Origin: an uncultured Macromonas sp.
GTDB taxonomy: Bacteria > Pseudomonadota > Gammaproteobacteria > Burkholderiales > Burkholderiaceae
NCBI GenBank assembly: GCA_946481585.1
Contig: CAMLOF010000007.1
Coordinates: 1 to 27,828 of the forward strand
Direction: 5' to 3'
DNA length: 27,828 nt
Shown here piece after piece: positions 1-12,049 of the stretch. Each line of letters starts with the position of its first letter. Position 1 is the first letter of the stretch. Under the pieces are notes generated by a model. It did no database searches and had not been told where the DNA came from. It saw only the letters and a program-made list of their open reading frames with translations. Made by a program: the position numbers and the translations under genes.

Positions 1-254
1 ACCGCGCCTATGGTGACGCCAATCTCCTCCTGCAACTCGCGCCGCAGGGCTTGGGCCACGGTCTCCCCGGCCTCCAGCTTGCCACCAGGGAATTCCCAGT
101 AGCCCTCGTACACCTTGCCCGGCGGGCGGCTGGTCAGCAGAAAGCGGCCCTGAGCGTCGATCAGCACACCGACGGCCACATCAGTCACCGCACGCTCGGC
201 ACCGCCCTCGCGCGGGCGGTCACCATCGGCTACGAGGACGGCGGACTGGCTCAC
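1..254 (-). CDS. MutT-type Nudix hydrolase, 3' part cut off by window edge
   Basis: The minus-strand reading from a GTG at 254 runs open to the window edge and gives about 84 residues. It contains a complete Nudix box at residues 58-80 (G58, E64, R72-E73, E76-E77, G79), preceded by the WEFPGGK segment typical of MutT-like proteins. Nudix enzymes hydrolyse nucleoside diphosphate derivatives; MutT members clean oxidised dGTP from the nucleotide pool. The GTG overlaps the TGA stop of the upstream ATPase gene (GTGA, 251-254), which fixes the start and implies translational coupling. It is the last visible gene of the secA-argJ-ATPase series. The family call is firm. The exact substrate cannot be told, because the C-terminal half is missing. 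Confidence 0.88.
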   Translation of the reverse strand, partial: MSQSAVLVADGDRPREGGAERAVTDVAVGVLIDAQGRFLLTSRPPGKVYEGYWEFPGGKLEAGETVAQALRRELQEEIGVTIGA

Positions 255-1129
255 GCCTGTTTTCCGGCGCGGTTACCCGCGTAGTCGCGTGCGAACTGGT
301 AGGCCACACGCCCGCTGCGCGAGCCGCGCTCCAGCGCCCACACCAAGGCCTGCGGGCGGGCGGCATCAAATTCGCTGGCGGGCACGCCATGGTGCGCCAG
401 CCACTGGTTCACCACGGTGAGGTATTCGTCCTGGCTGAAGGGGTAGAAACTGACCCACAGGCCAAAGCGCTCAGACAGGGAAATCTTCTCTTCCACCACC
501 TCGCCTGGATGGACTTCGCCATCGTCGGTGTGGGTGTAGGTGAGGTTTTCCTTCATGTACTCGGGCAGCAGGTGGCGCCGGTTGCTGGTCGCGTAGATCA
601 GCACGTTGGGCGTGGCGGCAGCCACCGAGCCGTCCAAAATGGACTTGAGCGCCTTGTAGCCAGGCTCGCCATCCTCGAAGCTGAGGTCGTCGCAAAAGAC
701 GATGAACTTCTCGGGCCGGTCGGCCACCACCTCGACGATGTCGGGTAGGTCGGTCAGGTCCGCCTTGTCCACCTCGATCAGGCGCAGACCCCGGTCAGCG
801 TATGCGTTCAGGCAGGCCTTGATGAGCGAGCTTTTGCCCGTGCCACGCGCGCCCGTGAGCAACACGTTGTTGGCGGGAAGGCCCTGCACAAAATGCTCGG
901 TGTTGCGCTGGATCTTTTCCTTCTGATCGTCGATTTCCTGCAGGTCGCCCAGGCCGATGGCGGCCACGTGACGCACCGGCTCCAACAGGCCATGGCTGCC
1001 GCGCTTGCGGTAGCGGAACGCCACGGAAGCATTCCAGTCGGGCGCCCCCAGGGGTTGAGGCAGCACGGCCTCTATGCGCGCGATCAGCGATTCAGCGCGC
1101 TGCAGCAATCGTTCGAAGGCTTCGTTCAT
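251..1129 (-). CDS. DUF815-type AAA+ ATP-binding protein
   Basis: This 292-residue protein has a Walker A motif at about residues 93-100 (GARGTGKS) and a hydrophobic Walker B strand ending in DD near 142-148 (FIVFCDD). A conserved block follows with a threonine/serine sensor segment (YATSNRRHLLPE). This is the layout of the DUF815 family of AAA+-like ATPases, whose cellular role is not established. No membrane segment or signal peptide is seen, so it is probably cytoplasmic. The ATG at 1129 lies 6 bases after the argJ stop, and the gene ends in a 4-base overlap with the Nudix gene, so all are probably co-transcribed. The neighbours match an arrangement known in related betaproteobacteria. A link to nucleotide quality control through the coupled Nudix gene is only inference. 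Confidence 0.85.
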   Translation of the reverse strand: MNEAFERLLQRAESLIARIEAVLPQPLGAPDWNASVAFRYRKRGSHGLLEPVRHVAAIGLGDLQEIDDQKEKIQRNTEHFVQGLPANNVLLTGARGTGKSSLIKACLNAYADRGLRLIEVDKADLTDLPDIVEVVADRPEKFIVFCDDLSFEDGEPGYKALKSILDGSVAAATPNVLIYATSNRRHLLPEYMKENLTYTHTDDGEVHPGEVVEEKISLSERFGLWVSFYPFSQDEYLTVVNQWLAHHGVPASEFDAARPQALVWALERGSRSGRVAYQFARDYAGNRAGKQA

Positions 1130-1135
1130 GCGGGC

Positions 1136-2365
1136 TCAGCTGCGGTAATCAGCGTTGATGGTGACGTAGTCGTGGCTGAAGTCGCAAGTCCAAACCGTAT
1201 CGGCCACGCTGCCCCGGTTGAGGCCGACGCGGATGGTGATCTCGCTCTGCTTCATCACACGGGCACCGTCAGCCTCCTGGTAAGCCGGGTGACGGCCACC
1301 TTGGGTGACCACGTGCACGTCGTCCAGATGGAGTTCGATTTTTGACTGGTCCAGATCGGTGATGCCTGCGTAACCCACCGCCGCCAGGATACGGCCCAGG
1401 TTCGGGTCGCTGGCGAAGAAAGCCGTTTTGACCAGTGGCGAGTGGGCAATGGCGTAGGCCACCTTGAGGCACTCGTCGGTGTTCTTGCCGCCTTCCACGC
1501 GCACGGCGATGAACTTGGTGGCGCCTTCGCCATCACGCACGATGGCATGCGCCAGCGTGCGTGCGACCTCAGCCATGGCGGCCTGCAGGGCCTGGCCCTC
1601 GGGGCTGGAAAGGTCGGTCACCGGGGCATGCCCCGCCTTCTGCGTGGCAACCACCACGAAGGAGTCGTTGGTGGACGTGTCGCCATCGACCGTGACACGG
1701 TTGAAGGAGGCGTCAGCCAGTGCCTTGGCCAGCGTGGGCAACAACTCAGGAGCGATGCAGGCGTCGGTGGCCACAAAGCCCAGCATGGTGGCCATGTTGG
1801 GGCGGATCATGCCCGCGCCCTTGGCGATGCCGGTAACAGTGACGGTACGCCCACCGATGCTGACCTGACGGCTGGCCGCTTTTGGCACGGTGTCGGTGGT
1901 CATGATGCCTTCGGCGGCCTTGAGCCAGTTGGCAGGCTGTGCGTCGGCCACGGCAGCGGGCAGACCTGCCACGATGCGATCAACCGGCAGCGGCTCCATG
2001 ATCACGCCGGTGGAAAACGGCAGCACCTGCTGCGGCTGCAGCCCCAGTTGGGCGGCCAAGGCGTCGCAGGTCTGGCGAGCGTGAGCCAGACCTGGCGCGC
2101 CAGTGCCCGCGTTGGCGTTACCGGTGTTGATGACCATGGCACGGATGGCGGACGAAGCGGCCAGGTGCTCACGGCACACCTGCACGGGTGCCGCACAGTA
2201 GCGGTTCTGCGTGAAGATGCCGCCCACGGCGGAGCCTTCGTCCAGCAGGAAAACGGTGAGGTCCTTGCGGTTGGCCTTGCGCACCCCCGCTTCGGCCACG
2301 CCGATGCGCACGCCCGGTACGGGCAGAAGGCTTGCCGCTGAGGGGGCGGTCCAGTTCACAGCCAT
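1136..2365 (-). CDS. argJ: Bifunctional glutamate N-acetyltransferase/amino-acid acetyltransferase ArgJ
   Basis: ArgJ moves the acetyl group from N-acetylornithine to glutamate, recycling acetyl in arginine synthesis. Bifunctional forms also use acetyl-CoA. The 409-residue length is normal for the family. The self-cleavage site is visible at residues 182-195: KGAGMI followed by PNMATML, where Thr193 should become the N-terminal nucleophile of the beta chain. The N-terminal [11 protein letters not shown] block and the [10 protein letters not shown] oxyanion-hole region are also present. The start ATG at 2365 has a GGAG about 8 bases upstream. The gene follows secA after 49 bases and precedes the DUF815 gene by 6. 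Whether the enzyme is mono- or bifunctional cannot be decided by eye. argH lies about 4 kb away in a separate transcription unit. Confidence 0.96.
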   Translation of the reverse strand: MAVNWTAPSAASLLPVPGVRIGVAEAGVRKANRKDLTVFLLDEGSAVGGIFTQNRYCAAPVQVCREHLAASSAIRAMVINTGNANAGTGAPGLAHARQTCDALAAQLGLQPQQVLPFSTGVIMEPLPVDRIVAGLPAAVADAQPANWLKAAEGIMTTDTVPKAASRQVSIGGRTVTVTGIAKGAGMIRPNMATMLGFVATDACIAPELLPTLAKALADASFNRVTVDGDTSTNDSFVVVATQKAGHAPVTDLSSPEGQALQAAMAEVARTLAHAIVRDGEGATKFIAVRVEGGKNTDECLKVAYAIAHSPLVKTAFFASDPNLGRILAAVGYAGITDLDQSKIELHLDDVHVVTQGGRHPAYQEADGARVMKQSEITIRVGLNRGSVADTVWTCDFSHDYVTINADYRS

Positions 2366-2414
2366 GGTGGAACTCCGGTGGGACTGTCAGTGATGAATGG
2401 AATGGCGGCCTGGC

Positions 2415-5171
<2,757 letters not shown>

Positions 5172-5234
5172 AAGAACAGCACCACCGCGCGCGCACGTGC
5201 GTCGCGAGATGGCTGGATGCTTCTCTCAGAACTT

Positions 5235-5253
5235 GCTTGGAAATACGCCAAGC
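5235..5253 (-). promoter_or_regulatory. Hairpin in the secA 5' leader
   Basis: A perfect 6-base inverted repeat, GCTTGG-7 bases-CCAAGC, lies about 65 bases upstream of the secA start, in the 152-base gap between the response regulator gene and secA. No T-run follows on the minus strand, so it is not an intrinsic terminator. A role in secA translation control is possible but not shown. A TAAAAT hexamer at 5284-5289 on the minus strand could be a -10 element, but it has no recognisable -35. Confidence 0.3.
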
Positions 5254-5323
5254 CGTCGTCGGCGCTTTTCACCGTAACCGGACATTTTAGCGGCGCGCCA
5301 CGGGGCACCCCTGCAGGGGGCTT

Positions 5324-6094
5324 TCAGGCCCTGGCGAGTGCCTCGCGCACGGCAGGCAACTGGCGGCGGGACACCTGCAGGCGTTCGTCCACACCATCCA
5401 GGCGCAACACCCAGCCGTCACCATCTTCGGCGCAAGCATCGCCCTGCGCTTGAACTTCGCTGGCGCGCTCCAAGGCACGAAGGCTGCGGCGCGACACCAG
5501 GGCGTTGCGGTGAATGCGCAGCAGGCGCCCGGGGTGCGCCTGCTCCAATTCCTGCAGGGAACCGTCGTACAGCCAGGACCGTTCGGGTGTACGCACGGTG
5601 ACGTACTTGAGTTCGGCCTTGAGGTAGATCACGTCGTCCAACGGCACCCGCTCTGTGCGCCCCCGGTCGTGAATGAGCAGGAAGGCGTCTGCAGAGGCGT
5701 CTTGAGGGCGGGCTCGCAACCAGCGAGCGGCCTTTTCCAGCGCCTGGCGCAAACGTTCCACCCGCACAGGCTTGGTCAGGTAGTCCACCGCCTCCAACTC
5801 GAAGGCCTGCAAGGCGTGCTCGGCATAGGCCGTCACAAAAATGACCGCTGGCGCGGGTGTGCGCCTGCGCACGGCCGCCGCCAGCGCCAGCCCGTCCATC
5901 CCTGGCATGTGGATGTCCAGCAACAGAACATCCGGCGTTTCGTGCTCCAGGGCTGCCAGCGCCTGCTGGGCCGTCGCGGCTTCAGCCACCGACACCACCC
6001 CACCCGGCCCCGGCTGTGCGCATTCGGCCAGCAGGGCGCGCAGCCGCGAACGCGCCAGCGCCTCGTCGTCCACCACCAAGACCCGCAAACCCAT
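5324..6094 (-). CDS. LytTR-family response regulator (AlgR-like)
   Basis: The protein has 256 residues. Residues 1-120 are a receiver domain with acidic pair D9/D10, phospho-acceptor Asp60 in LLLDIHMPGMDG, Thr88 and Lys108 (TKP). From about 150 to the end is a LytTR DNA-binding domain (YLKAELKYVTVRT, then RIHRNALV). This is the AlgR/LytR architecture of regulators for adhesion, motility and virulence traits. An upstream in-frame ATG exists at 6181, but the ATG at 6094 is preferred because an AAGGAG lies 6 bases upstream and the receiver domain begins at once. It is divergent from argH across 107 bases. In Pseudomonas the argH-algZ-algR-hemC order is known; here there is no kinase gene and no hemC, so the regulator stands alone. 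Its partner kinase is unknown. Confidence 0.9.
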   Translation of the reverse strand: MGLRVLVVDDEALARSRLRALLAECAQPGPGGVVSVAEAATAQQALAALEHETPDVLLLDIHMPGMDGLALAAAVRRRTPAPAVIFVTAYAEHALQAFELEAVDYLTKPVRVERLRQALEKAARWLRARPQDASADAFLLIHDRGRTERVPLDDVIYLKAELKYVTVRTPERSWLYDGSLQELEQAHPGRLLRIHRNALVSRRSLRALERASEVQAQGDACAEDGDGWVLRLDGVDERLQVSRRQLPAVREALARA

Positions 6095-6125
6095 ACGCTG
6101 CTCCTTTGCAGTCACTCTTTCGCCC

Positions 6126-6146
6126 GGACCGATAAAATCCCGGTCC
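6126..6146. promoter_or_regulatory. Dyad around a -10-like element between response regulator and argH
   Basis: GGACCG-9 bases-CGGTCC forms a perfect 6-base inverted repeat whose spacer contains TAAAAT (6133-6138), a plausible -10 for argH on the plus strand. No good -35 is found at 16-18 bases. The dyad lies in the 107-base gap between divergent genes, so it could be an operator acting on one or both. A short T-run (6155-6160) lies 8 bases past it, which is too far for a normal terminator. Confidence 0.35.
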
Positions 6147-6201
6147 ACCTCTATTTTTTCAAATTCTCCAGGCCCTCCCATCTTGCCCGGGCCCGCACGC
6201 C

Positions 6202-7653
<1,452 letters not shown>

Positions 7654-7659
7654 GTGACA

Positions 7660-7678
7660 CGGCGCGGTCAGCGCGCCG
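7660..7678. terminator. Possible bidirectional terminator hairpin
   Basis: CGGCGCG-5 bases-CGCGCCG is a perfect 7-base stem exactly between the convergent stops of argH and the diguanylate cyclase gene. No T-run follows on either strand, so its action as an intrinsic terminator is uncertain. Position and stem strength are the only support. Confidence 0.45.
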
Positions 7679-7682
7679 GTGG

Positions 7683-8999
7683 TCAGGCTGCGAGTTCTAC
7701 GCGGTTGCGGCCGTTTCGCTTGGCGCGGTAGAGCGCCTCGTCGGCCCGGGCCAGGAAACTGGAGAGGCTCAATTCCTTTGCGTCGAACTCCGCCACGCCA
7801 AAGCTGGCCGTGTAACGCAACTGTTCACCGTTGACGAGCATCTCACTGGCGGCGACCGACAAGCGCATGCGTTCGGCCACCTGTACAGCCTCCAGCCCAG
7901 AGATGTTGGGCAGGAGTACCACGAACTCCTCGCCTCCCAGGCGCCCCACCACATCAACCTCCCGCACCTCTTGGGAGATGATGTGGGCAAAGCTGGCGAG
8001 CACGGCATCCCCCGTCATGTGGCCAAAGGTGTCGTTCACGCTCTTGAAGTGGTCAATGTCCACCATGACCATGGCCAGAGGCAGCCGGTAGCGCAGGGCG
8101 CGCTGTATCTCGGTCTCGGCAATCTCGGTGAAAGCGCGTCGGCTGGCCACGCCAGTGAGCGGATCGATGCGCGCAGCGAGTTCGGCGGCCTCTTTTTGCT
8201 TGCGCAGCTCGTCGGTGGCAAGCTGGACCTGCTGGCGCAGGTGCTCCTGGGTCATGGCCACCTGCGAAGCCATGGCGTTGATGCCCGATGCCAGTGTGCC
8301 AAGCGCTCCCGAGCGTCCCACATCGGCTCTGGCGTCAAATTCGCCCTCGCCAATGCGTGCGACCACGCGGCTGATGTTGGCGATAGGGCGAGTGACGCTG
8401 GACGCGATGAGCGTGGACAACACCCCGGCCAGCACCAGACCGAAGAAGGTGATGGCCAGGGCCCACAGGAGCAGATCGCGCTTTTGCTTCTGCAGCACGT
8501 CAAGGGTAAGCTCCACCACCACATGGCCGACGATGCGCCCACCCTGGCGCATGGCTCGGGGAGCAGGTTCCAACTCAAAAAGCTCGTCACCGGGAACCGA
8601 CACCAGGTGGACGGGGACAACAACAACCAGGCGTTCGCCCAGCCCGATATATTCTTCTGAGCCGAGTGCAGGGAGTCCCGGAGACAAACTGCCAGCCAGA
8701 ACCTGCAAACGGCCATCGGCAGAGAAGATGCCCACGCCTCGCATCTGCTCGTCGCCAGCCAGGGCGGCGTCAGCCAAGCGTTGCAAACCCTCCTGATTGC
8801 CTGCGAAAAGCGCAAACTCGGCTGCGCCCCCCAACTGAGCCGCGGCAGCCCTGGCGCGATCGCGCAACGCAGCAGTGAGTTCGCTGCTGTGGCGATCCAG
8901 GAAACCGGCCAGGAGCATGGCCACAGCCAGCACCGCAGGCAACGCCGCAGCCACCCACAAACGAGCTCGCATGCCGAAGAGTGGTTTGAAGGCGGTCAT
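7683..8999 (-). CDS. Membrane diguanylate cyclase with periplasmic sensor, HAMP and GGDEF domains
   Basis: The protein has 438 residues: transmembrane helix about 12-34, periplasmic domain about 35-175, second helix about 176-202, HAMP about 203-252, coiled linker to about 275, and GGDEF domain to the end. The active-site motif is GGEEF at 355-359, with the metal-binding VDIDHFK at 313-319. The product-inhibition I-site RxxD is intact (R346-D349), five residues before the motif, so it should make cyclic di-GMP with feedback control. No EAL domain is present. The periplasmic part resembles the CHASE8-like sensor of YfiN/DgcN by eye. The ATG at 8999 overlaps the stop of the binding-protein gene (ATGA), so synthesis of the two is probably coupled. 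The periplasmic protein may control this enzyme, as YfiR controls YfiN; that is inference. Confidence 0.93.
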   Translation of the reverse strand: MTAFKPLFGMRARLWVAAALPAVLAVAMLLAGFLDRHSSELTAALRDRARAAAAQLGGAAEFALFAGNQEGLQRLADAALAGDEQMRGVGIFSADGRLQVLAGSLSPGLPALGSEEYIGLGERLVVVVPVHLVSVPGDELFELEPAPRAMRQGGRIVGHVVVELTLDVLQKQKRDLLLWALAITFFGLVLAGVLSTLIASSVTRPIANISRVVARIGEGEFDARADVGRSGALGTLASGINAMASQVAMTQEHLRQQVQLATDELRKQKEAAELAARIDPLTGVASRRAFTEIAETEIQRALRYRLPLAMVMVDIDHFKSVNDTFGHMTGDAVLASFAHIISQEVREVDVVGRLGGEEFVVLLPNISGLEAVQVAERMRLSVAASEMLVNGEQLRYTASFGVAEFDAKELSLSSFLARADEALYRAKRNGRNRVELAA

Positions 9000-9988
9000 T
9001 GCCCACCCTCCTGACGACGCATCGCAGCTTCAAGTGCCGAGATGTCGGGCAAGGCCAAGCCCAGAGAACGCGCCACCTGTTCGTTGGCAACAACCTCAAA
9101 GGTGTCGGCAAGCTGTACCGGGGGCAACTGGCGCCCAGCCAACATGCGCCGCAGCACGGTCACAGTCTGTGCGGCGGACTGTGCTGGCGTGGTGTGCAAG
9201 GCCAAGGTGGCACCTGCACGCACATGCGCCGCAGAGTACGAAACCATGGGGATGCGCTGGCGGTACGCTGCGATCAACATGTTTTGCAACGAGGCCGCGT
9301 TGACCACCAAGGCATCTGGCAGCGCCAGCAAGACATCACAGGATTGCAGGACGGAACTCAGCGCGGGGAAGACCGCGTCTGCCGAAGCGCCTGCAGGCAC
9401 GATGGCGTCAACGAGCTGAAAACCGCGGCTGGCCAGAGCGTCGGCCAGAGGTTGGCGCAAAGGCAGCGTGGTTGGCCCGAACACCACGCCGACGCGGCGG
9501 TAGTCTGGCATGGCGCGGCGCAACAGCTCCGCGTAACGCGCCACAGGCTGATCAAGCAGCACGGCGGTGGCCCGGGCATTGGGTGCGGGCGCGATGGCGT
9601 CGAAACTGCTTCTGGGCAACAAGGTTGCCACCAATGGCAAAGCGGCCAGAGCAGGCTCTCGCGACGCCCTTTCGACCATGCCACGGTATGCGCCACTGCC
9701 CATTGTGACCACCATGGCTGGTGCAGGCCCCTGGCCAAGCTGGAGATCACGCCAAAGGGCGATTTTGACGTCGAGGTTCTGACCGCCGCTGCCTGAGCGC
9801 AAGGCATCGCGCAACGCTGCAGCGGCGTCTTCGTGAATGCCACCCCGCTCGGCCAGCGCCACCCAAACCACGTTGGACGCGCCAAATGCCTCCATGGGGC
9901 CAAGCAACAGCGCGGCCCAGGTGAGCGTGAGGATGTGGCGGCGAGTCGGGCTCAGTTCAGAACTCCAGACGCAGGGTGGCGAAGGCAC
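8996..9988 (-). CDS. Periplasmic ABC-type substrate-binding protein, probable sensor subunit
   Basis: About 330 residues with a twin-Arg-like charged start (PTRRHIL), a hydrophobic stretch and an AFGA cleavage region. The fold is that of the ABC_sub_bind family (PF04392-like): a two-lobed binding protein with segments such as RRVGVVFGPTT, SCDVLLALPDALVVN and RIPMVSYSAAHVRAGA. No ABC permease or ATPase gene is nearby, so transport is unlikely to be its role. The frame is open from a GTG at 10036, deep in the receptor gene. GTG 9988 is chosen for a better signal-peptide length. A CTG at 9955, with GGAG 7 bases upstream and directly after the receptor stop, is also possible. The gene overlaps both neighbours, which suggests a single signalling unit. 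The ligand is unknown. Confidence 0.82.
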   Translation of the reverse strand: MPSPPCVWSSELSPTRRHILTLTWAALLLGPMEAFGASNVVWVALAERGGIHEDAAAALRDALRSGSGGQNLDVKIALWRDLQLGQGPAPAMVVTMGSGAYRGMVERASREPALAALPLVATLLPRSSFDAIAPAPNARATAVLLDQPVARYAELLRRAMPDYRRVGVVFGPTTLPLRQPLADALASRGFQLVDAIVPAGASADAVFPALSSVLQSCDVLLALPDALVVNAASLQNMLIAAYRQRIPMVSYSAAHVRAGATLALHTTPAQSAAQTVTVLRRMLAGRQLPPVQLADTFEVVANEQVARSLGLALPDISALEAAMRRQEGGQ

Positions 9989-11936
9989 GCCGTTGGAATA
10001 CGGTTGGACGGACCGAAAGAAACTCCTCCTGGTCACCGTTCAGGGACTGCAGAGTCAAGGCTCCTTCCGCACGTACTCGCCCTATGCGGAACTGACGAGC
10101 GACCCGCAAATCGACCCGGGTGGCAGGCTCCAGCAAGTTGTCAGTTGATCGACGCCAATTCATGCTGTCCCTTGCATGGACCATCAAGGTCACGTCCCAA
10201 CCGTGGTTCAAGCGTTGGAACAGCGCAAGGGTGGTGTTTTTTTGGGGAGACTGCCGGTCAATGTCAACTGCGTAACGCCAATCCATGTCAAGGAAACTCT
10301 GATTCACCCAGATCTGAGTGTCTTCAAGCGGCGACCAGCGAACCTGGTACTCCACGCCTCGGATATCGAAACCCGGGCGATTGCCGAAGTCCCGCTGCGC
10401 GCCCCCAACGTTCACCTCGATGTTGTCTCGAAATGCTTCGTTGAAGGCGCGAACATCAAGAGTAAGCCGAGCATCCGGGAAATGACCGAAATAGCTGACC
10501 TCCCGCGTGGTGAGGCGCTCGGGCTGAACCGTGCCACTGGATGCAAAGGTGCGAACAACTGTATTGCCTGGCAAAACGTAACGAACGTCGCTTTCACGCT
10601 CGAACAGAGTTGGCGCCCGCTGTGCGTATGCAACACCCGCCCGGAGCGTATGCCCTGGAGCAAGCTGGTAGTTCACCATGAGACGAGGCCAGGCGTAAGA
10701 ACCGGCCTCACTGCCTCGCCCGGCGAAGATTCCCGCATTGAGCATCCAGCCAGGGGCAAAGCCCCACTCCACGTTGCCAAAGACGCGGACGTCGTCGGTT
10801 TTTACCGCATTGGCCTGGTTGAACATTGGTAACGACCAGGCACGCTCGGCAACATAGCCCGCACCCCACACAGCCCGGACTGATTCACCGAAACTGCGTT
10901 GATGCTGGTATTCGAGGTTGAGTCTGCGGTCTTTGCTGCCGAAATCGATGGTGACAGAAGGGATAGGCCCATAAGGCGCCGCATCGACGGTGTGGCCTTC
11001 TTCCCAGGAGGCAGAGACTTTTACAGACTCCGTGGGCGAAAGTTGCCGCTTCCATAGACCATGCAGATAACGACTGTCCCAAGTGACGGTCCGTTGCGGG
11101 TTGTCTGGCGACCAGGAATAGCCTTCCTGCGTATTGATTTGCGTGTATCCGGCCTTGAGCATCAGTTCCGTGTCGGCCCCAAGCCGAACGTCACCGCGCC
11201 AATGCAGGTTATCCACCCTGCGATCATCGAAAACGAACTCGTAGCCGCTGTCGCGGCGCTGCGCCGCAGAGAGCCGGAAACTCGCATCTGGACTGCCCCA
11301 GCCGATACGAACGTGCTCGTCTTGTATGTCCTGAGTACCTGAAGTTACCGATACCTCGCCCCCAAGGGTGTCTGCAGAATGGCGGGTAACGATGTTGATG
11401 ACACCAAACAGGGCGTTTGCTCCATAAGCCGCCGAGTTGGAGCCTCGAAGCACCTCCACACGCTCAACATCCTCAATCGGCACGGACATCATGCCTCTGT
11501 TGGTTCCACCCAGGTAGGTGAACGAATACACCGAGCGCCCGTCAATCAACACAAGGTTGCGCGTTCCGTATTCATCGATCGGTGCGTGGTACACACCAGT
11601 GGGGTTGCCGCCGTTGTAGCCAGAGACGATGTAACCAGGAACCAGGCGCAGAAGATCCGTCAAATCCCTGGCCCCCATGCGCCGTATGGTCTGGCGGTCG
11701 ATGATGGTGACGGCCCCGGGCGTGTCGCTGATCGGCTGGGTAAGGCGGCTGACCGTGAGCACCACCGGCAGGTTGGCGAAGTAGTCAGCTTCCGTCAGAG
11801 CGGCCAATTGGTCCGAACCACCCTGAGCCTGGGCCATGGCCGAACCGGAAGCAGCCATTGCAAACACCAACGCAGCAGCGACCCACCTGCTCACATGGGC
11901 ACTGGCACGCACCGGGTTCGGGCACTTGGGGGTCAT
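9957..11936 (-). CDS. TonB-dependent outer membrane receptor
   Basis: From the ATG at 11936 the protein has 659 residues. It has a signal peptide (about 1-37, ending AMAQAQ), a plug domain opening with LPVVLTVSRLTQPISDTPGAVTIID and including VERVEVLRGSNSAAYGANALFGVINIVT, and a beta-barrel ending in LRLEF with the terminal phenylalanine needed for outer membrane insertion. Such receptors take up siderophores, cobalamin or other scarce ligands using TonB energy, or relay signals. An upstream in-frame start (11993) exists but would delay the signal peptide. No strong Shine-Dalgarno sequence is seen. The gene heads a unit with the binding protein and diguanylate cyclase, so its ligand may be sensed as well as imported. 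No siderophore synthesis or sigma/anti-sigma genes lie nearby. The ligand cannot be deduced. Confidence 0.93.
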   Translation of the reverse strand: MTPKCPNPVRASAHVSRWVAAALVFAMAASGSAMAQAQGGSDQLAALTEADYFANLPVVLTVSRLTQPISDTPGAVTIIDRQTIRRMGARDLTDLLRLVPGYIVSGYNGGNPTGVYHAPIDEYGTRNLVLIDGRSVYSFTYLGGTNRGMMSVPIEDVERVEVLRGSNSAAYGANALFGVINIVTRHSADTLGGEVSVTSGTQDIQDEHVRIGWGSPDASFRLSAAQRRDSGYEFVFDDRRVDNLHWRGDVRLGADTELMLKAGYTQINTQEGYSWSPDNPQRTVTWDSRYLHGLWKRQLSPTESVKVSASWEEGHTVDAAPYGPIPSVTIDFGSKDRRLNLEYQHQRSFGESVRAVWGAGYVAERAWSLPMFNQANAVKTDDVRVFGNVEWGFAPGWMLNAGIFAGRGSEAGSYAWPRLMVNYQLAPGHTLRAGVAYAQRAPTLFERESDVRYVLPGNTVVRTFASSGTVQPERLTTREVSYFGHFPDARLTLDVRAFNEAFRDNIEVNVGGAQRDFGNRPGFDIRGVEYQVRWSPLEDTQIWVNQSFLDMDWRYAVDIDRQSPQKNTTLALFQRLNHGWDVTLMVHARDSMNWRRSTDNLLEPATRVDLRVARQFRIGRVRAEGALTLQSLNGDQEEFLSVRPTVFQRRAFATLRLEF

Positions 11937-11957
11937 GGACAACGTGTGTGAATTTTG

Positions 11958-11977
11958 CCTGTAGCCTATCTTACAGG
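11958..11977. promoter_or_regulatory. Inverted repeat upstream of the receptor gene
   Basis: CCTGTA-8 bases-TACAGG is a perfect 6-base dyad 22-41 bases upstream of the receptor ATG, after the cytochrome terminator. Its position and symmetry fit an operator for a dimeric regulator. It does not resemble the Fur-like site seen at 23292. No clear -35/-10 pair is recognised around it. Confidence 0.4.
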
Positions 11978-11986
11978 GGCCCCGTG

Positions 11987-12016
11987 AAAGCAAAACGCCG
12001 ACACAAAGGTCGGCGT
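11987..12016 (-). terminator. Intrinsic terminator of the cytochrome c4 gene
   Basis: On the minus strand ACGCCGAC-6 bases-GTCGGCGT forms a perfect 8-base stem (12016 to 11995). It is followed by TTTTGCTTT, a classic rho-independent terminator, starting 34 bases past the cytochrome stop. It separates the cytochrome transcript from the receptor operon on the same strand. Confidence 0.88.
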
Positions 12017-12049
12017 CTCACATTTGACACAGGCGCTCAGCGCCCTCCA

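Noticed and set aside
51..284. A 77-codon plus-strand frame at the left edge
   Set aside because: The opposite strand holds a perfect Nudix box, so this is its shadow.
5308..5319. CCCCTGCAGGGG after the response regulator stop, as a terminator
   Set aside because: The palindrome has no room for a loop and no T-run follows on the minus strand.
10025..10030. AGGAGG on the minus strand near the end of the receptor gene, as a ribosome site for the binding-protein gene
   Set aside because: No ATG, GTG or TTG lies in the binding-protein frame at a suitable distance. The bases encode receptor residues.
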